The notes under the pieces: generated by a model
What the model was told of the DNA's origin: nothing
Database searches by the model: none
What the model saw: only the letters and a program-made list of their open reading frames with translations
NCBI RefSeq assembly: GCF_036688685.1
Contig: NZ_JAQQPS010000001.1
Coordinates: 248,001-312,000 of the forward strand
DNA length: 64,000 bases
Source: JALYUM01 sp036688685
GTDB taxonomy: Bacteria > Pseudomonadota > Gammaproteobacteria > Burkholderiales > Burkholderiaceae_D
Direction of reading: 5' to 3'
Shown here: positions 55,318-63,354 of the stretch, piece by piece
Layout: every line of letters begins with the position of its first letter
Numbering within the stretch: the first letter of the stretch is position 1
Position numbers and translations under genes: made by a program

Positions 55318-56061
55318 TCATGCCGATTTGATTCGGATAAGTTTGCCGTCGACCATGTGCAGGCCGCATTCCTTGGAGTCGGGGTTTTCCCACCACCAGC
55401 GGCCGGCACGCACGTCTTCGCCTGGTTGCACGGCGCGCGTGCACGGTGCGCAGCCAATCGACGGGAAGCCCTGGTCGTGCAGCGCGTTGTACGGGACGTT
55501 GTTGGAACGGATGTAGTTCCACACGTCCTCTTCGCGCCAGTCGGCCAGTGGATTGAACTTGGTCAGGCCGTGGGCCGTGTCGAGTTCTTGTACGGCCAGT
55601 TCGGCGCGTGTGCTCGATTGCGCGCGGCGCTGCCCGGTCACCCAGGCTTGCTTGCCGGCCAGGGCGCGGCCCAAGGGTTCGACCTTGCGGATGCGGCAGC
55701 ATTCGCGTCGCATGTCCACGCTGTCGTAGAACGCATTCAAACCGTTTTGCGCGACGTACTGCTCGACCGCCGCCGGATTCGGGTGGAACAGGTCGATGGT
55801 GTAGCCATAATGCGCCTTGACCTTGGCCAGCACGTCGAGCGTCTCCGGGTTCAGGCGGCCCGTTTCCAGCGAGAAGATGCCGATTGGCAGCTTCGCCTTG
55901 AGAATCAGGTCGGTCAGGACCATGTCTTCGGCGGCCAGGCTGGAGGCGAACACGGCGGGTGAAAAATCGCGTGCGACGCGCGCCAGTGTGGCGCTGGTCA
56001 TGGTCACCAGTTCATCGAGCGAGTGGCCGTGCGCAACCGGATTAAATTCCGTAGCCGACAT
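55318..56061 (-). CDS. cysH: phosphoadenylyl/adenylyl sulfate reductase CysH
   Basis: A 247-residue thioredoxin-dependent reductase giving sulfite from APS. The four cluster cysteines RRECCRIRK and GCAPC are present, marking the 4Fe-4S, APS-using type. Active-site Cys lies in the C-terminal KECGLH. The absence of a cysC kinase domain here fits direct APS reduction. ATG 56061 has a GGGAG site; the frame is open to 56079. The start overlaps the DUF934 gene by 20 nt. Confidence 0.93.
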   Translation of the reverse strand: MSATEFNPVAHGHSLDELVTMTSATLARVARDFSPAVFASSLAAEDMVLTDLILKAKLPIGIFSLETGRLNPETLDVLAKVKAHYGYTIDLFHPNPAAVEQYVAQNGLNAFYDSVDMRRECCRIRKVEPLGRALAGKQAWVTGQRRAQSSTRAELAVQELDTAHGLTKFNPLADWREEDVWNYIRSNNVPYNALHDQGFPSIGCAPCTRAVQPGEDVRAGRWWWENPDSKECGLHMVDGKLIRIKSA

Positions 56062-56611
56062 CGCTGTCTCCCGGGGCATTGTCCGTCACTGCCGCGCGCG
56101 GGGCGCGGCGGAACAGCGGCTGTTTCTGGTCGACCGAGGCCTGGTAAACCTCCGAAAACACCGAAAAACCTTTCAAGGCGTCGTCGATGTTGCGGTCTGG
56201 GCGGGGCGCATACGCATCGAAGCCGACACGCTGCATCGAGAACAATTGATCGCGCAGCACGTCGCCGATGGCGCGCAATTCGCCTTGGTAATGCATGCGA
56301 CGCCGCAGATTAAACGCGATCGACATGCCGCGGCCATCCGTAAACTTGGGGAAATTGACGGCGATGACGGCAAACCGGTCGAGGTCTGCCCGAATGTCTT
56401 CCGGCCGCTCGTCGGCGCCGAGCCAGACGCCGATCTCGGCGCGACTGGCCAATTGCTCGCGCTGGGCTTGCCACACCAGGAGCGGCACGATGATCTTGCC
56501 TTCCGGAATCACGACCGTGTCCGGGCTTTCGGTTTCATCCAGGCGCAGGACGCGCCAGTCGTCGGCGACGATGGCCTTGTTCTTGATGATCTGTGGGTGC
56601 AGTTCAAGCAT
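56042..56611 (-). CDS. DUF934 protein of the sulfite-reductase operon
   Basis: A 189-residue family member found next to cysI in many Burkholderiales and Pseudomonas. It has WLGADERPEDIRADLDRFAVIAVNFPKF and GRGMSIAFNLRRR, typical of DUF934 (described in parts here). Its function is not established; association with sulfite reductase suggests a role in reductase maturation or electron supply. It overlaps cysI by 8 nt and cysH by 20 nt. Confidence 0.88.
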   Translation of the reverse strand: MLELHPQIIKNKAIVADDWRVLRLDETESPDTVVIPEGKIIVPLLVWQAQREQLASRAEIGVWLGADERPEDIRADLDRFAVIAVNFPKFTDGRGMSIAFNLRRRMHYQGELRAIGDVLRDQLFSMQRVGFDAYAPRPDRNIDDALKGFSVFSEVYQASVDQKQPLFRRAPRAAVTDNAPGDSDVGYGI

Positions 56612-58292
56612 AGTGGTCTTCTCCTACTGGCGCGCCAGCAACAATCGGCGTGGCGTAGACATGTTCCTTGAACGGGGCAATCCCCAGGCGCTGGGCGGTG
56701 TCGACGAAGCGCTCGCCTTCGAAGCGGGAGCGCACGTACACCTCCAGCAGGCGGGCGATGACTTCCGGCATTTGCAGCGCGGAGAACGACGGGCCAATGA
56801 TCTTGCCGATGGCGGGATTGTTGCCCTGCGCACCGCCGATCGACACCTGGTACCACTCGCTGCCATCCTTGTCGACCCCCAGCACGCCAATCGAACCGAC
56901 GTGGTGGTGGCCGCAGGCATTGATGCAACCGGAGATATTCAGTTCGATGTCGCCAATATCGTGCTGGAAATCGAGGTTATCGAAACGCTCGGCAATTGCG
57001 GCGGCAATCGGCAGCGACTTGGCATTGGCCAGCGAGCAGAAATCGCCGCCCGGGCAGCAGATGATGTCGGTGAGCAAACCGATATTCGGCGTGGCCAGGC
57101 CGCGCGCCTTGGCTTCTTGCCATAGCGCGAACAATTGATCCTGGCGTACGTCGGCCAGCACCAGGTTCTGCTCGTGGGTCGGGCGAATTTCGCCGAAGCT
57201 GTAGCGGTCGGCCAGATCGGCAATAAAGTCCATTTGCTCGGCGGTGGCGTCGCCCGGTGGCACGCCGGTTTTCTTCAGCGACAGCAGCACAGCCGCGTAG
57301 CCCGGCGCCTTGTGCGGCTTGACGTTGCGGTTCAGCCAATTGGCAAAGGCTTTGTTGTCCGCGTGCTCGCGCAGCGGATCGATGTTGGCCAGCGGCGCAT
57401 ACGCAGGCGGCGCAAAATATGCCGAGACGCGGTCCAGCTCTTCCTGCGTCAAGGTTTCCGGGCCATCTTTCAGATCAAGCCATTCGGCTTCGACCTGGCG
57501 CGTGAATTCTTCTACGCCCAGCGCCTTCAATAAAATCTTGATGCGGGCCTTGTATTTGTTGTCGCGGCGGCCGTACTGGTTGTACACGCGCATCACCGCT
57601 TCCGTGTAGGTCAGCAGGTGTTGCCACGGCAGGAAATCGCGGATCACGCTGCCGAGGATGGGCGTGCGGCCCATGCCGCCACCGGCCATGAAACGGAAGC
57701 CGATCTCGCCGGCGTCGTTGTAGACGACCGACAGGCCGATGTCGTGCACGGCAATGGCGGCGCGGTCTTCCAGGGCGCCGTTGATGGCGACCTTGAATTT
57801 GCGCGGCAGGGCAATGAATTCAGGGTGAAAAGTGCTCCACTGGCGCAGGATTTCCGCGAACGGGCGCGGATCGATGATTTCATCGGCCGCCACGCCGGCG
57901 TACTCGTCCGACGTGATGTTGCGGATACAGTTGCCGGAGGTCTGGATGGCGTGCATCTCGACCGAGGCCAGGTCGGCCAGAATGTCGGGTGTGTGCTCGA
58001 GCTCGATCCAGTTGTATTGAATGTTCTGGCGCGTCGTGAAGTGGCCATAGCCGCGGTCGTACTTGCGGGCGATATGGGCAAACATGCGCATTTGCGCGGA
58101 CGACATCAGGCCGTACGGAACGGCCACGCGCAGCATATAGGCGTGGCGCTGCATGTACAGGCCGTTTTGCAGGCGCAGCGGCAGGAACTCCGATTCTTCG
58201 AGTTCGCCCGAAAGACGGCGCGCTACCTGGTCGCGGAACTGGGCAATGCGCTCGCGTACGATGAGGTGGTCATACTGGTCGTAAAGATACAT
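56604..58292 (-). CDS. cysI: sulfite/nitrite reductase, siroheme-4Fe-4S (CysI-type)
   Basis: A 562-residue ferredoxin-type sulfite (or nitrite) reductase haemoprotein. Two ferredoxin-like/siroheme repeats are seen: TTRQNIQYNWIEL, the FSxGEIRPTHEQNLVLADV stretch, and the cluster cysteines CCPGGDFCS and SGCINACGHHHVG. It reduces sulfite to sulfide. No cysJ flavoprotein lies in the window, so ferredoxin or another donor must serve. First gene of the minus-strand cys operon; cysB is divergent. Confidence 0.9.
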   Translation of the reverse strand: MYLYDQYDHLIVRERIAQFRDQVARRLSGELEESEFLPLRLQNGLYMQRHAYMLRVAVPYGLMSSAQMRMFAHIARKYDRGYGHFTTRQNIQYNWIELEHTPDILADLASVEMHAIQTSGNCIRNITSDEYAGVAADEIIDPRPFAEILRQWSTFHPEFIALPRKFKVAINGALEDRAAIAVHDIGLSVVYNDAGEIGFRFMAGGGMGRTPILGSVIRDFLPWQHLLTYTEAVMRVYNQYGRRDNKYKARIKILLKALGVEEFTRQVEAEWLDLKDGPETLTQEELDRVSAYFAPPAYAPLANIDPLREHADNKAFANWLNRNVKPHKAPGYAAVLLSLKKTGVPPGDATAEQMDFIADLADRYSFGEIRPTHEQNLVLADVRQDQLFALWQEAKARGLATPNIGLLTDIICCPGGDFCSLANAKSLPIAAAIAERFDNLDFQHDIGDIELNISGCINACGHHHVGSIGVLGVDKDGSEWYQVSIGGAQGNNPAIGKIIGPSFSALQMPEVIARLLEVYVRSRFEGERFVDTAQRLGIAPFKEHVYATPIVAGAPVGEDHYA

Positions 58293-58396
58293 GGTTCAAT
58301 CCTGGTGATGGGCGCGGCGCCGCGCCAATAGTCTTCCCCTACACTAGCTAACATGATACGTTCCGGGTGCCTTATTCCAAAGGACCGAGAATTTAT

Positions 58397-58425
58397 TTGC
58401 TTATATGCGCTGGAAGCATAAGCAA
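58397..58425. promoter_or_regulatory. inverted repeat between cysI and cysB, candidate CysB operator
   Basis: TTGCTTAT (58397-58404), 13-bp spacer, ATAAGCAA (58418-58425): perfect 8-bp arms in the 176-bp divergent gap, 44 bp before the cysB ATG. CysB-type sites are often loose inverted repeats near such promoters. That this one binds CysB is inferred. Confidence 0.5.
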
Positions 58426-58468
58426 TCTTATAAAATGATGGCTGCCGTACACATACGTAAAATAACCC

Positions 58469-59410
58469 ATGAACCTCCATCAATTACGCTTCGTCCGTGA
58501 AGCGGTGCGCCAGAACTACAATCTGACCGATGCCGCCAAGGCGCTGTTCACGTCGCAGCCGGGCGTGTCGAAAGCCATCATCGAGCTGGAAGAAGAGCTG
58601 GGCGTCGATATTTTCGCGCGCCACGGCAAGCGCATCCGCGGCCTGACCGAACCAGGAAGGCTGGTGCTGGGTTCGGTTGAGCTGATCATGCAGGAAATCG
58701 ACAGCCTGAAACGCATCGGCAAGGAATATGCGGCCCAGGACAGTGGCAGTTTTACCATTGCCACCACGCACACCCAGGCCCGCTACACCTTGCCGCGTGT
58801 GGTGCAGGCGTTCATGCAGAAATATCCCAAGGTACGCCTTTCCCTTCTGCAAGGCAATCCGCGTCAGATCGCCGACATGGTCAAGAGCGACCAGGCCGAC
58901 CTCGCCATCGCCACCGAGTCGATTGCCGTGGTCGATGGCCTGATCACGCTGCCTTGTTATCAGTGGGAGCACGTGGTGGTGGTGCCGCACGACCATCCGC
59001 TGCTGCGCTCGCCTGCGGTATCGCTGGAAGAAATTGCCACGTACCCATTAATTACGTACGATGCGGCCTTTGCCGGGCGCAGCAAGATCGACCATGCGTT
59101 CAGCTTGCGCAGCCTGAAGCCGGATGTGTTGTTGGAAGCGATCGACGCCGATGTCATCAAGACCTACGTGGAGCTGGGCATGGGCATCGGCATCATCGCC
59201 GGCATGGCCTACGATCCGGAGCGCGACAAGAACCTGCGCGCCATTCCCGTCGGCCACCTGTTCGGCATGAATGTGTCGCGCGTGGCGATCAAGCAGGGGG
59301 CTTACCTGCGCAGTTATGTGTACACCTTTATCGAATTGCTGGCCCCCACGCTGAACCGCAAGATGGTGGAATCGGCCATGCGTGGCGACAGCGAAACTTA
59401 CGACCTTTAA
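58469..59410 (+). CDS. cysB: LysR-family regulator of sulfur metabolism, CysB
   Basis: A 313-residue LysR protein. HTH is MNLHQLRFVREAVRQNYNLTDAAKALFTSQPGVSK (described in parts), then LEEELGVDIFARHGKRIRGLT, distinctive for CysB/Cbl. The effector domain has TTHTQARYTLPRVV, the inducer (O-acetylserine or N-acetylserine) pocket in CysB. It is divergent from the cysI operon. CysB versus Cbl cannot be fully separated, but the position favours CysB. Confidence 0.93.
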   Translation: MNLHQLRFVREAVRQNYNLTDAAKALFTSQPGVSKAIIELEEELGVDIFARHGKRIRGLTEPGRLVLGSVELIMQEIDSLKRIGKEYAAQDSGSFTIATTHTQARYTLPRVVQAFMQKYPKVRLSLLQGNPRQIADMVKSDQADLAIATESIAVVDGLITLPCYQWEHVVVVPHDHPLLRSPAVSLEEIATYPLITYDAAFAGRSKIDHAFSLRSLKPDVLLEAIDADVIKTYVELGMGIGIIAGMAYDPERDKNLRAIPVGHLFGMNVSRVAIKQGAYLRSYVYTFIELLAPTLNRKMVESAMRGDSETYDL

Positions 59411-59418
59411 GACTGACT

Positions 59419-60084
59419 ATGAATACCGTTACCACCCTCATTACCGGCCAGGTGGCCGCGTACTACGCCAAGATGGCAGAACAATACGACGCCGTCTACG
59501 ACAAGCCCGAGCGTGAAGACGACCTCGATGAAATCTGCGACGAGGTTGCCGAAGCCGTGGCCGGGCACATCGTGCTGGAAATCGGCTGCGGCACTGGCTT
59601 CTGGACCGAAATCGCGTCCGAGTCGGCGTTGTCGATTGTCGCCACCGACATCAACCAGAATCTGATCGACCTGGCGCAGACGCGCGATCTGCCGGACGAA
59701 GTGTCGTTCCGCGTGGCCGATGCCTACAACTTGCCGGACGACCTGGGCGAGTTCACGGCGATCCTGGCAGGTGGGTGGTGGTCGCACGTCGCCCGCGCCG
59801 ACCAGGAAAAACTGCTGGCGCACTGGCGTGACCGGTTTGGCAAGGATTTATTGGTGGTACTGGTCGACGATACCTATGTCGAAGGCAGCAGCGACACCGT
59901 GGCGCGCACCGATCTGGAAGGCAATACCTACCAGATCAAGACGGCGCCGGATGGCATGCGCTATGAAATCCCAATGAATTACCCATCGGATAGCGCCCTG
60001 CGCAAAAAACTGGCCAGTTCGGTACGCGAAATCAAGATCGTGCGACTGGAACACTTCTGGATGCTGCGTTGCCGCCTGAAATAA
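59419..60084 (+). CDS. class I SAM-dependent methyltransferase
   Basis: A 221-residue methyltransferase. SAM motif I is IVLEIGCGTGFWTEIA near residues 51-66, motif II VATDINQNLIDLA, motif III FRVADAYNLPD. The N-terminal AAYYAKMAEQYDAVYD matches ubiquinone/menaquinone-type (UbiE-like) small-molecule enzymes, but the substrate is unknown. It starts eight bp after cysB and is probably co-transcribed. Followed by a terminator. Confidence 0.85.
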   Translation: MNTVTTLITGQVAAYYAKMAEQYDAVYDKPEREDDLDEICDEVAEAVAGHIVLEIGCGTGFWTEIASESALSIVATDINQNLIDLAQTRDLPDEVSFRVADAYNLPDDLGEFTAILAGGWWSHVARADQEKLLAHWRDRFGKDLLVVLVDDTYVEGSSDTVARTDLEGNTYQIKTAPDGMRYEIPMNYPSDSALRKKLASSVREIKIVRLEHFWMLRCRLK

Positions 60085-60097
60085 TCGCGCCACCCAA

Positions 60098-60140
60098 TGA
60101 AAAAACCGTCATCCCCGCAAGGGCATGACGGTTTTTTAAC
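60098..60140. terminator. terminator built on a REP-like core after the methyltransferase
   Basis: AAAAAACCGTCATCCCC, loop GCAA, GGGCATGACGGTTTTTT. The left arm AAACCGTCATCCCCGC (60103-60118) is an exact inverted copy of 24807-24822 in the ispG-hisS repeat. It also serves the convergent porin gene. Confidence 0.8.
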
Positions 60141-60158
60141 GCCCGCAGGCGTCAGGTA

Positions 60159-61172
60159 TTAAAACGAGTGACGCAGACCCAGTGCCAGTGCTTTAGGATC
60201 GCCGCCCAGTGCCGTGGCAGCTGGTGCAATCGCAACGCTCGACGAGCTCAAGCCAAACACGGCCAGGTTGTTGTTGTCCATCGTGGCGTACGACGCGTAC
60301 ACATTGGTGCGCTTCGACAGCGAGTAGCTGTAGGCAACAGCGTAAGCCTTGCCTTTGGCGCCGGTTTCTACCTTGTTGTTCTGGTAGTTGAAGAAGAACT
60401 TGTTGGCCGCCAGGGTGTACGAAGCGCCCAGGTTGTACTGCTCGAACTTGTTGTTCGGGCCGACCTGGTCAGCCGACAGGTAGCCGCCCTTGAATTCGAA
60501 GGCGTCCAGTTTGTACGACGCGCCGAATGCCGATTCCTTGTCGTTGCCGGTGGCCAGACGTTTCAGGGTGTGGTAACCAGCCGACAGGCCCAGGTTGCCG
60601 AGCGTGTATTCCAGGGCGATGCCGTGCAGGTTGCCCGAAGGACCGGTTGCTGCTTCGCCAGCCGAGTAGGCCAGGTAAGCGCGCAGGCCATTCCATGCCG
60701 ACGATTTGTAGTTGACCGAGTTCGACAGACGACGGGTCACGCGGCCCGAAGTGAACGCGCTCAAGTTACTACCGTAGAAACCCTGGCCGAAGATGTCGGA
60801 CATGGCGCCGACGGCTGCGATCGGGCTGTATTCACGGCCAACCGTTACCAGACCGAAGGCACCTTCCAGACCAACCACCGAACGGCGGCCGAACAGGTTG
60901 GTGTCGGCAGCGCCGGTGTCGAGGGCGACGCCGGCTTCGATGTTGAACATGGCTTTCAGGCCGTCACCGAGGTCTTCGGTACCGCGGAAGCCCAGACGGC
61001 TGCTCGACTGGTTACCGGAGTTGACAACCCAGGTACCTTTTTGGCCAGGGGTGCCGGTGTCTTGGCGCGACACGGCCGCATCCATGATGCCGTACATCTG
61101 AACGTTGGTTTGTGCTTGCGCTGCGATTGGCAGGATGGCGAAAAGGGCGGCAGCCAGGATTTTGCGTTGCAT
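60159..61172 (-). CDS. general porin (Gram-negative trimeric, Burkholderiales type)
   Basis: A 337-residue outer-membrane beta-barrel protein. The signal peptide is MQRKILAAALFAILPIAAQA; the mature barrel begins QTNVQMYGIMDAAV. It carries the family-typical SRLGFRGTEDLGDGLKAMFNIE and ends with the C-terminal aromatic signature LGLRHSF, as in porins recognised by BamA. The ATG at 61172 follows a GGAGA site. It is downstream of the sensor kinase gene in the same direction, separated by 112 bp. Confidence 0.93.
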   Translation of the reverse strand: MQRKILAAALFAILPIAAQAQTNVQMYGIMDAAVSRQDTGTPGQKGTWVVNSGNQSSSRLGFRGTEDLGDGLKAMFNIEAGVALDTGAADTNLFGRRSVVGLEGAFGLVTVGREYSPIAAVGAMSDIFGQGFYGSNLSAFTSGRVTRRLSNSVNYKSSAWNGLRAYLAYSAGEAATGPSGNLHGIALEYTLGNLGLSAGYHTLKRLATGNDKESAFGASYKLDAFEFKGGYLSADQVGPNNKFEQYNLGASYTLAANKFFFNYQNNKVETGAKGKAYAVAYSYSLSKRTNVYASYATMDNNNLAVFGLSSSSVAIAPAATALGGDPKALALGLRHSF

Positions 61173-61284
61173 GTGTTCTCCGTAAGATTCAATCAAGGGT
61201 CATTCGCTGAAGCACATCAAAGTGGCCTCAGAACGATCGAAATCTTATCGGGCCGATATTTCAAGAAGATGACATGTGGCAATT

Positions 61285-62400
61285 TCACAACAGATGCTGA
61301 CGGATCGGCAACACGATATCGATGCGGGTGCCGGGCGCTTCGGCGGCCACGATGATTTCGCCCTGCATGCCCCAGACCCGCTCGCGCATGCCGATCAGCC
61401 CCAGCGAGCCGGTCTTTTCCAGGTCGGCCGGACTGATACCGCGCCCGTCGTCGCGGATGGTGACCAGCAGTTCGCCGTCGAGGCGGAAGACATTCAGCGT
61501 GACGTTGCTGGCCTCGGCATGGCGGGCGATGTTCGTCAGCGCTTCCTGGACAATGCGGAAGATGGCGGTGCTGGCGGTGTCGTCGAGCTGCAGTTCGTCC
61601 TCGTCCGCATACAGCTTGCAGGCAATGCCATAACGTCTGGAAAAGTCGTCGCGCAAGCCCTGCAGGGCGAAATACAGGCCACCGTCGTCGAGTGCGCGTG
61701 GGCGCAAATTGGTGGCAATCCGGCGCAGCGATGCAATCGCGGTGGCCAGGTTGTCCTGCATGCCGGCCATCAGCGCCAGGCTTGGCGCGCTGCTGCCATC
61801 GGCTTGCTGGAGCAGCGTCAGGTCCATGCGCAGCGACGCCAGCAATTGGCCCAGGTCGTCGTGCAGTTCGCGCGCGATATGGGTACGCTCCTGTTCGCGG
61901 ATGGTTTGCAGCGCCGCCGACAGCTGGCGCAGCTCGTCGTGCGAACGCGCCAGGCGCGCCTGGACGCGCTGGCGCGCGCTGACGTCGCGCAGGATGATCG
62001 AGCGCACCGGGCGCCCGTCGCGCATGTCCTGCGACAGTGAACCGGTCAGCGCGATGCGGCGGCCGTCGGCATGCATACCTGTGACGGCGTAGTCGGTGAA
62101 GCGGCGGCCGGCGCGGGCCGGGGCGCCAGGCGCTGGTGTTTCGATGAGGAAGCGCGACAGCGCACGCCCTTGCATCTGCTCGACCGTTACGCCGAACAGC
62201 GCGGCGGCAGCGGCGTTCGCCAGCACGATGCGGTCGGCGTGGTCGGTGGCGATCAGGGCATCATTGACCAGGCTGGCGTGCTCGATGGCACCGGCGCGCT
62301 GCGCTGGTGCAGACAGACCCCGGCGCAGCAGTACCCTGGCGCCAACAAACCCCAGCAAAAAGGCGAGGGCGGCGCGCACGCGCATGGTTGGGATCGTCAT
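61285..62400 (-). CDS. NarL-type sensor histidine kinase with PAS domain
   Basis: A 371-residue kinase. A hydrophobic N-terminus (about 8-25) is followed by a PAS domain (40-150; SLVNDALIATDHADRIV). HisKA_3 has the phospho-His in REQERTHIARELHDDLGQ near 172-189. HATPase_c has IVQEALTNIARHAEASNV and DDGRGI. HisKA_3 kinases normally pair with a LuxR-type response regulator, but none lies here: the adjacent regulator is of LytTR type. It is the last of three signalling genes in a row. Confidence 0.9.
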   Translation of the reverse strand: MTIPTMRVRAALAFLLGFVGARVLLRRGLSAPAQRAGAIEHASLVNDALIATDHADRIVLANAAAAALFGVTVEQMQGRALSRFLIETPAPGAPARAGRRFTDYAVTGMHADGRRIALTGSLSQDMRDGRPVRSIILRDVSARQRVQARLARSHDELRQLSAALQTIREQERTHIARELHDDLGQLLASLRMDLTLLQQADGSSAPSLALMAGMQDNLATAIASLRRIATNLRPRALDDGGLYFALQGLRDDFSRRYGIACKLYADEDELQLDDTASTAIFRIVQEALTNIARHAEASNVTLNVFRLDGELLVTIRDDGRGISPADLEKTGSLGLIGMRERVWGMQGEIIVAAEAPGTRIDIVLPIRQHLL

Positions 62401-62494
62401 GGATTCTCGCCGTCGGTGAGTGGCACGCGAAGGCGTACCCGGCGAAAGTGTAATGCGAGACTTGCCTCATCTTATTGTGATGAGGCAAGTTTTA

Positions 62495-63271
62495 TTACAT
62501 CTGTTTGAACAGGTGCAGGAAACTGCGGCTCACTTCCAGCTTGTCCGATTTGCCTTTGATCATGACCAGGTGGCGGCCCCGCAAATCGCGGGTGACGCCG
62601 TCGATGGCGTTCACATTCACCAGCGTGGCGCGGTGGATTTGCCAGAACAGGGCCGGGTCGAGTTCCTCGGCCAGGTCGCGCACCGGTTTGCGGATCAGCG
62701 CCTCGAATTTGTCGGTTTGCACGCAGGTGTATTTTTCGTCGGAGCGGAAGAACAGGATCTCTTCGACCGGAATCATGCGCAAATCCTGGCCGATGCTGGC
62801 CTGGATCCATTGCAGGTATTTCGGTTTTGGGGCCGCAATTTTCTCGGCCAGCTGCGACAGCATCAGGGTGACGCTGTCATTGACCGGCAGGCTGCCCGGC
62901 TGTTCGATGAGCGCTTTCAGGCGCGCCTTGAGCCGGTCCACGGTCAATTGCAAGCGTTCCGGCTCGGGCGGCTTGAGGACGTAATCGATGGCGCCGCGCT
63001 CAAAGGCTTCCACCGCGTACTGGTCGTAGGCGGTGACGAACACGATGGCGCTCTGGTCGCCGATGTCGCGCGCCGCTTCCATGCCGGTTTTGCCGGGCAT
63101 GCGGATATCGAGGAAGGTCAAATCGGGTTTCAGCTCGGCCACCAGCTGCACGGCTTCATCGCCGTTCTTGGCTTCACCGATGATCTCCAGCTCGGGCCAC
63201 ACCTGGTTCAGGCGCAGGCGCAACTGGTCGCGCATCAATCTTTCGTCGTCAGCAATAATGGCAGTAGGCAT
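62495..63271 (-). CDS. LytTR-family response regulator (LytR/AlgR type)
   Basis: A 258-residue regulator. The receiver domain (1-120) has IIADDERLMRDQ, the phospho-Asp in LTFLDIRMPGKTG near residue 55, and VFVTAYDQYAVEAFE. The LytTR DNA-binding domain is at about 160-258 (EILFFRSDEKYTCVQTD, then IHRATLVNVNAIDGV). It follows the LytS-type kinase gene (63355-64000) by 83 bp and forms its probable pair, controlling envelope, virulence or pilus functions in this family. The targets are unknown. Confidence 0.92.
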   Translation of the reverse strand: MPTAIIADDERLMRDQLRLRLNQVWPELEIIGEAKNGDEAVQLVAELKPDLTFLDIRMPGKTGMEAARDIGDQSAIVFVTAYDQYAVEAFERGAIDYVLKPPEPERLQLTVDRLKARLKALIEQPGSLPVNDSVTLMLSQLAEKIAAPKPKYLQWIQASIGQDLRMIPVEEILFFRSDEKYTCVQTDKFEALIRKPVRDLAEELDPALFWQIHRATLVNVNAIDGVTRDLRGRHLVMIKGKSDKLEVSRSFLHLFKQM

Positions 63272-63354
63272 GGGATTTGATTTATTGTTATCAATCTGTG
63301 GAATGATGATTATTCAACACATCGCCGGATCAGGCAAGCAGGGCAGATGGTCGG

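Noticed and set aside
54316..55962. A 548-codon plus-strand open frame across cysD and cysH
   Set aside because: Spans two real minus-strand genes and the gap between them; composition is typical of shadow frames.
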